This document shows, in pieces, positions 34,441 through 46,299 of a stretch of 64,000 nt of DNA; position 1 is the stretch's first letter, and the number at the start of each line of letters is the position of its first letter. Made by a program: the position numbers and the translations under genes. Under the pieces are notes generated by a model, which searched no databases, was not told where the DNA came from, and worked only from the letters and a program-made list of their open reading frames with translations. Source of the DNA: Atherinomorus stipes (Eukaryota; Chordata; Actinopteri; Atheriniformes; Atherinidae); NCBI GenBank assembly GCA_023101725.1, contig JALJCO010008736.1, forward strand, positions 1-64,000, in the 5' to 3' direction.

Positions 34441-35457
34441 TTAAATTATTAAATTAGTTCAACTCTACAGTGAGGTCTACTCAAATAATTTGGTACAAAT
34501 ACTGCAAAGACTGGAGGTTTAGAGGGAATTTAAGCTTTTATTCTTATGTTATGAATCTGACTGATAAGCTTTCACCCTCATTATGTGCTCGTAACAATGA
34601 ATTTCAGTTATAGACTTTACAGCAGAGATGTCAAACATAAGGCCCAGGTACCAAAACTGGCCTGTTAGTGGATCCAATCTGGCTCAATGGATGAATTTGA
34701 AATGTGAAAATGACTGAAAACATCAACTGCAATTCTTTGAAGTATCTGTAACTCTACTTGTCCAAGTGAGGAAGTCAGGATGATAATAGTTTCTGTCTAT
34801 CTCGCGTAATTAATCTGAGTTCAGTTTGCATTATGAGTCAGTTTACAGTATATACAACAGTGTTTTCTTCTTTTTAATTCAGAACTTCTCATTGAACTTA
34901 TTGCAGATCCTCATAATAATCATAAAGTTAAGGAAAGCTGGTTGGAGAGAGTGCTAATATAAGAAAGACAAATATTTTCAATAATAATCTGACACAAACT
35001 GCTCTGTTTGCTGTAAAAAGTACCAAAGGTTATGACCCGAAGTGTGTAGGCCCAGCTTTAAACTTCCAGGGAAAGGAAGTAAAAGGTGGCAAAGAAACCT
35101 AGAAAACCTTGTGGTGCTGCACTCAAAGCAATTGTGATCACTGCTGCTGCTAAAATTATTCCTCCAGAGAGACTATGAGAATTTCTATTAATGTTGAATG
35201 TGTCCATTTGGATTTAGTTTTGCACACATACACCTGACCAATAAAAATCCCTCCAGAAACCAATTCCTCTGCAGAACATTAGATTAGTTATACTCTGCAG
35301 GATTCAGCCATATGCACTAATAAAAGTGGTTGGAGTGACTGGATCTCAATCTGTTAGAAGATACCAAAGAAAGTATCCTAAATGCCAGGATTAAAGACGA
35401 CCAGTGAGGTAATTTAATCTAAAACCAAGTTGTTATGGTTGTCTCTGCATTTGTCAG

Positions 35458-35650
35458 GTTTCCAGTCGGTGGACTGTGCGATGGAGAGTGGCATCATGTT
35501 GCTGTCAGTGTATCTACAAAGTCACTCGCGCTGTATGTGGACTGCTCTCTGCTGGAAAGGGTGGACTGGGTGAACCACGGCATGGAGATCAGCACAGACG
35601 GGCTCCTGATGGTAGGAGGCATCATCGAGGGCTTTGAGACTCCATTTCAA
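35458..35650 (+). CDS. TSPN-domain matrix protein gene, third TSPN exon
   Basis: The acceptor TTTGTCAG precedes and the consensus donor GTAAGT follows 35650. The exon completes the split codon and leaves in phase 0. It encodes FPVGGLCDGEWHHVAVSVST, LALYVDCSLLERV, MEISTDGLLMVGG and GFETPFQ. 'DGEWHHVAVSV' and 'LYVDC' are the most diagnostic strands of TSPN/laminin-G-like domains: the DGxWHxVAxSV turn and the conserved cysteine that pairs with a later one. 'GGxxxxxFETPFQG' corresponds to the 'FEGxIxQL' strand that opens in the next exon. Confidence 0.93.
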
Positions 35651-37816
35651 GTAAGTGGCAACTTTCCTTTCCCCTCTCTTAGAATTTTTCCCACTGATCA
35701 TAAAAAGAAACAGACACACAAAAGCAACCCCACCCTAACACCCTCCTCTATAATTATCAACTCCACACCCTGTCACATACTGCCCGTTTCTCCCTTTTCT
35801 TCCAGATAGTTATACAAGAGCCAGATGACATATGAAACAACACTTTTAGAGTAATGAACCATCTGTGTGAAGTCCGGCTCGTTTTCTTTTGTTCTGAAAA
35901 GTCACGCATGCCTGCTCATCCTTGCACGCACACACACTCGACGACAAAGACAGGAACACACAAGAAGCCGTACCAGCCACGTGGCCCCGTTCCACCCCGA
36001 ACCCTCTCCATCACAGACGCACTATAGCCGGCGATGCCTAGAAACCATGTTTGTTTTCATTAGCTATGCAAAGAAATCCCAGCTCTGATTACCTCCACCA
36101 GTACAATGGTGTTAAAATCACAGGAAACACTGATTATTGTTTGGACAGGGCATTCAGTATCCATTACAGTATTTCTGATTATGTTTAAATGTGCGCCCTT
36201 ATGTGCAGGTTATTTCTCCATCTGCTCCATGCAACATGTGGGCAATGAATGATGTTTAAAGCTACTTTAGTTGTGTGATCTCTTAGCAATTAAATCTAAT
36301 TAATTCTAGTTGGTAATGCTGCTTAGTGGCGTAACCTTTCCTGATTATTTATGCTGTCAGAAACTCTTCCATTACAGGACGATTCCCATGGCCCATGAGA
36401 CTCACAGCTTTGCCTTTTTGGACATCCTGTCTCAGTTACAACAAGCGCTGTAACATGTAGCCCGAGGATGGAGTTGGCAGTGTTGCTGTTCCATAAGCAG
36501 CATCTGGATTTGTTCATAGCATCAAATAAAATGGATTCTCCATGTCCAACTATCCCCGTGGTGACAGGTTTTTACTGAGCTCTAAGGACGAAGCACTTCC
36601 ACACTCTGAGGTGCTGACAGTCTTGTCTCTGGTTAATCATTTGAATAAGGTGCAGTTAAACCATATTTAACCCTACTCAGCTCTTATGGGTAACTCTTAC
36701 TGACAACCTGCGCGGCAAGACTGGAAGAGATCCATCATGATAGAGTTTAGGGGGGAGAGGAAGAAAAAAAAAGACTTTGTTTAAACGTGTGATCTAGGCT
36801 AAAACAGTGTCATCATGAGTTTTTTTGGTCATCCAGCTCATTAAGACTGATAGAAGAGACTGTAGGTTGAATAATAGCTGAGTTGTGAAACCATGATCAG
36901 TGTTAACATGCTATTAATTGGTTAAAACTGAAATTGTTATTTATTTATTTTCTTTAATCTGTTTATTCTCACCAATGTTTTTTTTAACTGCAAAAGTGCC
37001 CAAATCAAATGTAAAGTTAAAAAAAAAAAAAAGGTCATCAATCATAAAATTAATTTGTTGTTGTGATTAATTACAACAATTTTTTTTGGCAACATTATTT
37101 ATCATTATTGATAAATGTAGACTGAGATATTTATTGTGTGAGAAGTTTTCTTAGATTTAGGTTTGTTTTATTAAATCTAATGTGTTTATTTCAGACAATT
37201 TATTTATTATTTATCTTTGTTTTTATCAGTTTATTTAAAGGCGCTACAGAGGATGTTTCGGCATGCCAGAGAGCAGAGACTGTTAGCAAGTTTTTGAATA
37301 ATGCGCATGCACAAGACCAACCTGCTAGAGTCATTGCTCCCTCCTTCGGCCACAGAATAACGTTCACGAGCCACTCTGGTGTTTAGCAGACAGCAGACAG
37401 ATTCTTCATCATGTCACAAACGCAAGTAAAACAGAATGTCGTTGTCTAAACGTTGCTAACTGCTAGCAGAATGATTGTTAGCTACCTGTAAACGTCAGAC
37501 AAGAGTGGGCCGCTTCCGGCACGCAGTATTACTATTATTATTATTAGAAAGTTGCCCTTTAATCTTGAAATCTCGCCAGTCAATCACTCTCATTGATCAG
37601 TCACTCTACTGTAGTAAAAATGATTGATGAGCCAATAGTACAAATGAAAAATGGAAGGAACTCAGAGATGATTGGAGGAGGTTTTTTCAGCCCCATTACT
37701 TTCACAACTGATGAATAATAATATTTAGATATTTAAAGCTTTTAATTGATCACAGCTTATGGGGTAGTGAATCCAATTTTATCAAATATGGGAAAAATCT
37801 TCTATAATCTCTTTAA

Positions 37817-38332
37817 AGGTAGAATCCGGAGGTTCCCCCTGAAAATAAACGCTAGACTTGTGCAAAAGAAATCCACTTCAATCCGCAACTTTGGGGCTCT
37901 ACTCTCATGTGGCGGTGACTGTTTGCAGCTCGCGCTCCCCCTGACTGTTTTTCAGTTTTTCCCTTTGTTTTGGTGTGTTCAGGACGTTTCTGGGCGGAGA
38001 TTTGCGTATTTGTCTCCAGCCAATGACAGAGCTAAGGGCGTAGCGCTCTGTGGGGATAAACTTATCTATTGGAGAAGAAACCAGTCATCTGAATTCTCGA
38101 AAAAAGAAAAAAGGTGAATGCAGAAGAGAAAAGGAAAGTACTCTGCGGCGAAAAGAGCTTTAGATCGTCCACGCTGGAAAACCAGGGTCATTTGTTGGAC
38201 TTTCACCTGCTTCCGAGCTTTGAAGGAGAGGCTTGGACCCAAGAGTGATGCTGCCATTAGCCCGAGAGGAGGGGCACTCAGTTTGAAAAGTGTTTACAAA
38301 CAGAAATGGGGGGAAAACTCCAGATTCTACCT
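37817..38332. mobile_element. TTAA-flanked MITE, family D, complete copy
   Basis: TTAA flanks both sides (37813-37816, 38333-38336). The inverted ends are AGGTAGAATCCGGAGGTTCC and CTCCAGATTCTACCT. It is 516 bp. The related copy at 33462 has the left end only. No transposase is present, and the TTAA target suggests piggyBac-type mobilisation. Confidence 0.88.
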
Positions 38333-39744
38333 TTAATTTTTAACTGTGCTTTATTTTATTTGTCCTTTGCTTTTTTTTTTGTATTTATTTCATTTTCTAT
38401 TTGAAAATAAAGTAAATAAATTCAGGCATTATAGAGTTAATTTGTTATAATTTCATCACATAAGTTGTATTTTTTTATTACTGCTTTGACTCTGTCGACT
38501 TTCTCTCAGTGGAGTAGTCAACTTTTTATAGTAAATAATTATTACTTGTGATTAATTTATTTAGTATAGTTATGCATCGTTTATGGACACATTAGCCGAG
38601 ATATTTATCATGAGTTGTGAAACCACATCCAGTATAAACATCAATCTGTTCAGTTTAGAAGCAGAGTCATCTTGTTTCATTTTATGACTTTTCATTGCCA
38701 ATTTATGACTAATTAGTTGCAATTTTATGGTATTCTTTCATCCGTTCCAATTGTTCTAAAATATATATATATTTTCACAAATCAAACATACTTTCAGTCA
38801 AGCAGTGGATTTCTTATCCTGATCAGTTGTGATCAATCAATTTGGCAGCCTCATGTATCATTCGTGTGCACATTGTAAGAGTCGACTGCATCTGTCTTTC
38901 ATTAGTACAAGACTTTTGCAAATCTCAATCACCAATGAAATCAATAAAAGTCCTTTTCCTGCGAGACAGCGAACTCCAGATGTGTTTCGCAGACCTGTCT
39001 TTGTTATTGTCAGACTTATCTATAAGAAGATCTTTAGATCTGATACCCTTCCAAAAGACATGAAACATTTCTGAAACATATTTCTATTCATAGCAATACA
39101 ACTCTGCATAAGAAAACAGAGTAAGGGTTATCAGATGGCGTTCTCTATATGTCACGAACAGTCTGCTGCTTTCAACTCGTCTGATTTTAAACAGCTGAGA
39201 TCAAACTCTTCAGATTGGTTTTTATTTCCCTCACTGGGCCTGAATGCCTGGATTTGGCAGAGAAATCTCCATAAAGAGTTTAATTATTGTGTACAGTTCA
39301 TTTAGTATTAATGCATAGTTTCATTTAAGTCTGTTTGACTTTGAGTTCTTGTCTGCCTTTTAACAAAGAAAGTAGCGCCAGTCTGGAAACACGCACACAA
39401 TCACACACAAGCTCTCGACCCCACCGTCACACTTTTATAAACAGCCTTAGGACACAGTTTCCTTCATGTTTTCTGTCTTTTTTGGCCTGATGTCAGACTC
39501 ACTGGTTGGTTAAAGGGACTCTGGGGGCTGCAGTGAAAAGTATGACCTGCAGTAAACTCTTTCTATATACAGTATGGGTCAAAACTTGCTCTGTTGTTCT
39601 GTGATATTTAAGTGCATGCAAAGGGAAAGTAGCATATACCCAAAACTGGATTCTTAGGAGATTATATCACATAATGCGAGACAAATGTTTGTGAGATTTG
39701 AATATTCAAACTACAAATCTGATTTTCAGTTATTAGTGGAGCCA

Positions 39745-39840
39745 ACCACAAAGTGCTGTTTCCTTATCCGCAAGGGGCTGGCCTTAGAAGGGAGTCAATC
39801 CCCAAAGACTCCCATGTAAAAAAAACATTTGTTTCTATGT
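39745..39840. repeat. Dispersed repeat fragment shared with 8800-8855
   Basis: AGGGGCTGGCCTTAGAAGGG, AGTCAATCCCC and GACTCCCATGTA match the corresponding block near 8800-8855. Confidence 0.45.
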
Positions 39841-40832
39841 TATTTAAAGGATAACTTTTTTTTTTTTTTTTCAACCTGGACCTTATTTCTAGGACTTTAT
39901 GCTGTACGTGTATTTACTCACTGGTAAAAATTTCTGCATCACTTTGACTCCTTTGGACAATATATAAGGCATTATCTGCAGTAAAACTCCTTCATTTCAC
40001 CAATACTAGAATGAATGAATGAGTGCTATTGTCCTGTCAGTCCAGATTTATCTCTCCATCAGTTATGGGGGGTGCTTTCCACACTTGACTGGGCGCATGC
40101 TGCAGCATGATCGGTAAAGTCCATCCACTCTTTAAACGGACTCGTCTTTTCAAACATGCCGCTTCCTTGTGGATTTATCGCATTACGGGCACTTTTAGAC
40201 ATCAGAAAATGTTGTGGAAAAGTCAGCACAGCCCCGCTCTCCCTTCAACTCTGTCTGGAACATTTTCTTGTGGGTTCAGTCAAAACGACATGCCGCAACA
40301 TTTCCCCTCTTGTGACACGGAGACCAGCCAGTACATGCCTCTCCGACCGAGGTAAAAGGCCGGTACTGTAAGACATGTCCAGTGCAAGTCTGAAAGGGGC
40401 ATAACACTGATTTCCAATTCAGTCTTTGCCTGGGTCTGCATTTCTGATTGGTTTGGCGGAAGGAGTGACTGTAGTATCATTCTACGCAATAGCCTACAGC
40501 GGAAAATTGTGTTTCTATATTGAACTTTTATTGACCCTTTTTTTTCTTTATTGAAAAAACCTCTATCGATCAATATATATCGATATCAAATTATTGTCTA
40601 GCCCTATGTTGAGCCTCTGCAGCCCTCCAGATAGGACATGCTGTGGTGACGGCGTAACTGATCTGACACAGACGCAGCATGAGTATGAATCCAGTTTAAG
40701 AAGAAAATAGCATCACGTGTTAAAGTCAGACGTTCCCTCAAATTATTTCTCTTACCCACAACCTGAGTTTAGTAAATAGTTAATACTGAAGAAGAATACT
40801 GTCTTCATCTGACCAGGAGCAGTGGAGAAACG

Positions 40833-40864
40833 GTGGTGATGATGATGATGATGATGATGATGAT
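40833..40864. repeat. (GAT)n microsatellite
   Basis: About nine GAT triplets in a row. Confidence 0.95.
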
Positions 40865-41189
40865 TGGTGAACTGTCATTGTAAACCAGAGTCAATGTGCA
40901 CATCTGCACATGCGCACACAACGACACACACACACTACGGTGACTCCAGAGAAAGCGTGAAGAATTATGAATTTGAATCACAAACATCAGATTTCCCTCA
41001 AGATAAAAGACATGAACGCGATGAGAAATGTTCATCAGAAACTCTGTATTTCTTCGTGGTTTCTAAGTGGAAGTCGTTATAACCAAGCAGGCCTGAAGGT
41101 CCTCTGATAATTCTGATAAGTTTCCATTTCATTCCTTAGTGAAATCTAATATTTACTTTTATCATGAATAATTCAACATAGAGATTAAT

Positions 41190-41352
41190 TTAAAATTACG
41201 TCAAAGGGAATATTAATAAAGTAACGGAATAATTACTTTTCCAAGCAATAAGTTATTCTTAGAGTTGTAACTCTGTTACTAACGCCATTACTTTTTGGGA
41301 AAAATTAGTCACTATAATTACTTACGTTTTTAAAGTAATGTTCCCAACACTG
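41190..41352 (-). mobile_element. hAT-like element end (CAGTGTTGGGAACATTAC type)
   Basis: On the minus strand the segment starts CAGTGTTGGGAACATTACTT and continues with repeated GTAAC/GTTAC motifs, a recurrent hAT-like repeat terminus in fish. The partner end was not located. Confidence 0.5.
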
Positions 41353-41364
41353 GTGGTAGCGCTG

Positions 41365-41630
41365 GTGGCTAGCGGCTAGCTCCCTGCTTGCTCCTGGGAA
41401 GGCCTCAGCCTGTAGCAGAGTGGCAAAACAGCAGTTTTTAGCTGGCTAACAGTACCTTAGCTTTAGCTCGCCTACCTGTGTTAGCTCCTGTTAGCTTTGG
41501 GTTAGCTTGGTTAGCTTGTAGCTACAGATAGCTCAGAGTTAGCTCCACCACTGCCCATTTTTGTGTTTTCTGGGAGTGATAAGACATGAAATGCTGCTGA
41601 GATTGCGACAGTGAGAACCAGCTCATTAGA
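41365..41630. repeat. Dispersed repeat, second copy of the 9070-9330 block
   Basis: It shares AGCTCCCTGCTTG, GGAAGGCCT, GCAGTTTTTAGCTGG, TTTTCTGGGA and GTGAGAAC in order with 9070-9330. The middle is filled with TTAGCTnnGTTAGC-like short repeats. It ends about 80 bp upstream of the exon at 41712. Confidence 0.65.
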
Positions 41631-41711
41631 AACTTATGGGTGGCGTCACTGAGGCTCTGTTCAGTATTTAGTTTATGTATTTACCCACATCTTTTGCCCC
41701 CTGTTCTGTAG

Positions 41712-41846
41712 GGTCATCTGCGACAGCTGGTCTTCCTGTTAGGGGACCCAGATGGCGCCCAGCAGCACTGTAGCCACCATCCACCCCGCTGCAGTGACCC
41801 TGCCCCCAAGCCTCCCCGCTCCCCACGCACCAACAATGCCCTAGAG
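41712..41846 (+). CDS. TSPN-domain matrix protein gene, exon closing the domain
   Basis: The acceptor TTCTGTAG precedes and the donor GTGAGG follows. It is 135 nt, phase 0 in and out. It encodes GHLRQLVFLLGDPDGAQQHC, SHHPPRCS and then a Pro-rich PAPKPPRSPRTNNALE. The pattern '(F)QGxLRQLxFLxGDPxxAxxxC' is the closing strand and conserved Cys of TSPN domains in collagens. The extra HHPPRC cysteine pair position recalls fibrillar-type N-propeptides. The domain ends here and a low-complexity linker starts. Collagen Gly-X-Y repeats do not follow in the visible exons. Confidence 0.92.
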
Positions 41847-42171
41847 GTGAGGAACGATGAACGGAGAAGACAAAGGGACCAAGGAAACTTCCAGCATGGG
41901 TGATATTAACATCTATGTTATGAAGCAAAGCTGTGACCTGTGACTGGGAGCTTAAGGTGGAACCAGATGTCTTTGATGCTCACGGAGCAGACACTCAGAC
42001 TCCTGCAGCTACAGCACAACCTGTTATATATTGCAGTGAAAGCATTATAGTGGATTGTCAGTGAATTCAAAATGAAAACTCTGAGGTTTTTGATCCAGTC
42101 TGCTGGATTGATTGTGTGGTTGTTGATCAGCTCATGTGAATGTGGTTTGAAACCTTTCTGTGTTTCCACAG

Positions 42172-42252
42172 AATATATTGCTGTCCTCAAATGACCTGGA
42201 GGACCTACAGGGGGTTTCCAAGGAGGAGTCGATTCTGAGCTTTGACCCAACA
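42172..42252 (+). CDS. TSPN-domain matrix protein gene, linker exon
   Basis: The acceptor TGTTTCCACAG precedes and the strong donor GTGAGTAAG follows. It is 81 nt (27 codons), phase 0 in and out. It encodes NILLSSNDLEDLQGV, then SKEESILSFDPT, an acidic and serine-containing linker of the type found between TSPN and downstream regions. Its phase-0 end is compatible with the RGD exon at 63630, which also starts in phase 0. The donor would then span a 21.4-kb intron. No collagen-type exon was seen in between. Confidence 0.82.
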
Positions 42253-42879
42253 GTGAGTAAGATCTCGGCCTTTACACTTAATGTAAACTAAAGCTCTCCT
42301 AAAAGTTCCCCTTTCATTTATGTGCTGAAAAACAAACACGCAGTTGCCTGCTTTTTACAGCCGTGTCCCAAGGCTCCAGTTTTGGAGTGTGTGGGCAGCT
42401 GACCACTCGTCAGGGTAATTATATCCAGCTGTGAGTCGGCTGGCAGCTCCAGTTGTATATACCAGCCAGTGGTCTGGTTTCACTGGATTCTTTTTATGTT
42501 TTTTGTCATCACTTTCTGTGTGTCTGTGAAACCACCAGAACGGTGTCTGTTATTAATTAGCGCTGTGGTTCAGAGCCTCAGGCGACAGAGGCCCCGTCCA
42601 GCTGTCCCACCTCTTATCCCTTGGCTGACGGGTCCACTGTAGATGGGTGAAAAAGAAAACACACCCTCTGCTGTATTTATGAATGACTGAAGAATAAATA
42701 CCTATACATTAACAGGTCTTAAAATGAAATATAAAATCAGATTAACAACATATGAAGTGTGTTGCTGTGTTGTTTAATAAGCAAAAAGTAAACTAAAATT
42801 CTTCAGTAAGAATCAGAGTAAGTCTGCTGGTAATATAACGTACTTCATTGATCATCATTAAGTGCCAGCGCCGCTATAA

Positions 42880-43165
42880 AAAAAGGGGTTTTGGGCAGTT
42901 TGCTTGTCTGTTAACACAATGCCAAGAAAGAAAGACATCAGCAATTATCTGAAAGAAGTAGCTAATGCTGCACATCAGTCTTTGAGGGGACATAAAGCTA
43001 TTTCCAAACAATTTAAGACAGTATTTACAATAGTTGCCAATCTCACCAGGAGTGGATGAACTTCCTAGGAAGATCAGGACAAGGCCAGAACGTGTAATGT
43101 CAGAATCAGGGGTAATACAAAAAAGCCCAAAGCTACATCGCAGACTCAGCATGTTAAAGCCTCAC
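42880..43165 (+). pseudogene. Tc1-like transposase relic, N-terminal part
   Basis: The initiator at 42919 gives MPRKKDISNYLKEVANAAHQ, then HKAISKQF and VANLTRSG before a stop. This is the start of a Tc1-type transposase with its paired-like helix-turn-helix (KDISxxLRExIVAAHQSGKGYKAISKQF in relatives). About 15 codons are deleted after KQF compared with relatives. Further homologous sequence (PKATSQT) follows out of frame. The catalytic DDE part and the right inverted repeat are absent. Confidence 0.82.
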
Positions 43166-43590
43166 AACTGAACTTTTGCAGATTTTAAAACTGTCACACC
43201 TCCCTTATGAAGGCATGAGCAGCATCAGCATCCTTCTCAGAGTTCTCCCCAGCCAGTAAGTCAGTCCCATGTTGACTCATCTTATCGCTCACAGGAACTT
43301 TCTCTTTCTTTTCCTCGTTTCCTTTGATAATCTCCTCTTGTGTTTCTTTGCTGAATCAGCCATGGTGCGGGTTTGTAACTACCACTCTGTGGATATCCAG
43401 TACCTTAAAGTGAAATGCAGCTGTCTGATGCTCGGGGCTGGAACACAAAGCAGTGACGTGCAGTTTCTCAGCCTAAAGATGCTGCAAAGCAACAACTGCT
43501 CCAAGAATGTGCATAATGACTACCAAGGCACCTTAGAAGTGAGTCAGAAGCAGAGTTTTAAGGTTGAAAACTGATGTAATCTTCCTTTAA

Positions 43591-44367
43591 AGGTGCCATG
43601 ACATCAAATTTCACTTTTCTGGGGTTTTGGGTGTATAATATGATCTGTTGTGCACTGATGAGGCCATGTGAATGTCCAGAGTGAGAATCAAAGTTCCTGT
43701 TTATGGTCTGTCAGCTTTGTCTCTCTGCTCAGAAACAGTTGAATCAGACAGCAGGCTATCATTCTACGTAGTTCTATCATTCTACGTAATTTAATTGCTC
43801 CAATAAGAGCACACTATCAAGTAAACAGCGCCCCCCCTCTCTCTCCTAACGGTTTATGCACCGTCCGCTCCCCCCTCCCCTCCCTGTCTGATTCAGCTTC
43901 GTGATGGAGCTAGTAGTAACTTCTTGCAGTAGGTCTGGGTTTTCAAACAAATGGATTTAAAAGAAAACTTTGCAGCAACAGTGAGGGAGGGGGCCACAAC
44001 CTTGTCATTACCTGTAAGTTTATTTATTTTCTAAATGCCGTCTTGTCTGATAAACGTAGCTCACACTGTCTGAAGTGCCCATGTTGCTAGCAGTTAGCCT
44101 TTAGCAAACTCCGACTGCAGCTTGACCTAGATTCTCCAAATAAGGTCATAGCCAAATAAGGTGTAGCCAATCAAAATGAAGTCAACGTGGTCTCCGGGTA
44201 AAGCTCCATATCATCACCGGACCCAACTGTATTACTGAGGAAGTGAGGTCTGGCGTTTCAAAACAATACTCCGCTGTAAAAAATGACGTTTTTTTCTTTT
44301 GGAGTATTTACATATAAAGTAATGCCAACAACATAAACTAGTTTTTAACTGCTATGTCATCACTCCT
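43591..44367. mobile_element. Complete TTAA-flanked MITE, family B
   Basis: TTAA flanks both sides (43587-43590, 44368-44371). The imperfect inverted ends are AGGTGCCATGACATC and GCTATGTCATCACTCCT. It is 777 bp with no transposase. Partial copies lie at 3754-4175 (inverted) and 34387-34440, so the family has been mobile at least three times in 41 kb. Confidence 0.88.
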
Positions 44368-44371
44368 TTAA

Positions 44372-45693
44372 GTTAGTGACAGTACAGCTAGAAAAAGACA
44401 GAAGACATATGAAGTATTCAGAAGGATTGCAGAAGGAAGAGCTGAGTAAAACATTATTACATATTATAGTCACCATTAAATGTTGGATGGGTGCGAGTGC
44501 ATATTCAGGGGTATCTGGGTTTAAATACTTTTAATTACTGTTGCAGTGCTCTGATCTGAACAGTGCAGACTTTTCCTCTAAATCTGAGCCAAATGCTTCC
44601 AAATGCTCTCAATGATGTGTTTATTTAGTGAAGTCTCATTAAGTTGATTTTGGGAGTCACTACACTGATAACAATGTATTTTAACATGCAACCTGTCAAA
44701 AATGTGTTTGTGGACAGAAATGGTTAACATTTGGTTATGAAGGTTTGAGAAAGACTCGTTTTGGAGGCCGATCTTATAGACTGAGTGTAGAAACACAATC
44801 CTGAAATTAAGATTTACAGTCTGTGCATGGAAAAGGGCCAAAGAGGGACTGAGAATACAATACAGCGTCTAAACAAAAGGACATGGGAGGTAAACTTCAT
44901 TCTGTGTGGCGGTCACCTCCTGCCCCTGCATCCTGCAGTCTCCAGCTGAAGTGAAGTAATGATTGTGCAAAGTTCTTTGTGTAGACATGTTTGCTTTTCA
45001 GCTAGCCAAAAGTATTCCTGGTGACAATATTTTCTCAATGTTGATTTAGGAATTGCTTCGGTTTCGGAGTGGATCAGGTTTCCTGGAATCAGCAGATGTT
45101 AAAAATGGACAAATTCTTATAAAACAAAGGAAAAGCATGTCTGGGTTTGATTGAAATTTCTGTTTAGAGAAAAAAAATCTGTTTCTGTTTAAAATATGCA
45201 GAGAAGCCTCTACAGCAGACTGTGCCGTGCCATCAGCTAGGCATGAAAAATTCTGCAACAGTATGGTACTAGGATGCCTTTGTGATGATGTAGCTGTCAT
45301 AGACTTTCCCAGCAGTTCTGTGTTTAGAGATTGTTTTTTTACAAGAAAAAAGCTTTACCAGATTTGTCATAATTGGTAGAGATATTTGGCTCAGCTGGCT
45401 TTACTGTTCATCTGTTTCTACTTTTTCTCTGTATTGTTTCTTCTTTTTATTGTGTCTGAATCACTCCTCTGGCTGCATCTCTTGGTGTATTGTCTGTGTC
45501 TTGGTGTATCTGGCAGTTTGTAGGTTCAATCTTTTTTAAAAAGGTTAAACCTCCTGTTTTTAGTCCTTGATTAGTTAAAACACATAATTAGGGCATTATG
45601 ATGCAGTTAGAAAAAGATAAACAAATTTGAACTATAAAACTATTTTCAAAGGTTGTAATTATGCATAAGAAGAAATGCAGTGTATTATAATCA
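44372..45693. other. Unassigned non-coding stretch
   Basis: No exon or repeat end is recognised. The short frames on the minus strand at 44578-44841 and 45046-45300 carry no motif. Confidence 0.4.
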
Positions 45694-45919
45694 TACACTC
45701 ACTTCCTACTTTATCAGGTCCACCTTGCTTCCAGGTTGGGCCCCTTTTACCTTCAGAACTGCCTTAATTCTTGGTATCATTGTTTCAACAAGGTGTTGGA
45801 AACATTCCTCCGAGATTTTGCTCCATATTGACATGATTGCATCACACAGTTGCTGCAGATTTGTCGGCTGCATCCATGATGAGAACTTCCCGTTCCACCA
45901 CATCCCAAAGCTGCTCTAT
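45694..45919 (-). pseudogene. Tc1-like transposase relic, C-terminal part with inverted-repeat end
   Basis: The minus frame 45903-45706 reads MWWNGKFSSWMQPTNLQQLC, then DAIMSIWSKISEECFQHLVE and IKAVLKVKG. This is a very well preserved C-terminus of a common fish Tc1-like transposase. It ends at TACACTCACTTCCTACTTTA, resembling that transposon's terminal inverted repeat. The 5' part, including the catalytic DDE residues, is missing, so it is a dead 3' fragment. Confidence 0.85.
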
Positions 45920-46024
45920 AGACCCTTATTGCAACTGACGCATGTGACCCAGTGCCATCCATCTTGGAAGACAACGATTTGCGACATGAACCTGCATGCT
46001 TTTATTTACTGTATCTGATGAACA

Positions 46025-46290
46025 TTGGGTCCATTATTTATTCACTCCTCATTCGTACTTGGTGATGGTAAGCTACATGTAGCCACAGCTGCCCTTGGAT
46101 ACACTGATGGAAACGTGGCAGCCAATGTGTGCCAACAGCCTTTCCGACCGCCACCATGCGTCATACACCAGTGGTGTCCTCTCTGGAAGCAAGGAGGAGG
46201 AAGCGTCTTGGACAGACGATAAGGGGAGCGGGATTTCGAACCACCGATTCTTCGACCATTGGACGGTCTGCTCGACTGCTGCCCCAGTAA
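46025..46290. repeat. Possible dispersed repeat, unassigned
   Basis: The segment GTAAGCTACATGTAGCCACA, GCTGCCCTTGGATACACTGA, GGAAACGTGGCAGCCAAT resembles sequence I associate with fish dispersed repeats, and sits directly beyond the Tc1 relic. No ends are visible and no second copy lies in the window. Confidence 0.35.
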
Positions 46291-46299
46291 ACCAACAAT

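Larger units (their letters stand above)
32390..35457. other. Intron of the TSPN gene (3.07 kb)
   Basis: It is bounded by the donor GTGAGT and the acceptor TTTGTCAG. It contains a TTAA family D MITE (33462-about 33800), a dispersed repeat (33809-33900) and a family B fragment (34387-34440). No further exon was recognised. Confidence 0.8.
35651..41711. other. Intron of the TSPN gene (6.06 kb)
   Basis: It is bounded by GTAAGT and TTCTGTAG. It contains a complete TTAA family D MITE (37817-38332), a dispersed repeat piece (39745-39840), a decayed hAT end near 40560-40610, a (GAT)n run, a further hAT-like end (41190-41352) and the repeat at 41365-41630. No further exon is recognised. Confidence 0.8.
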
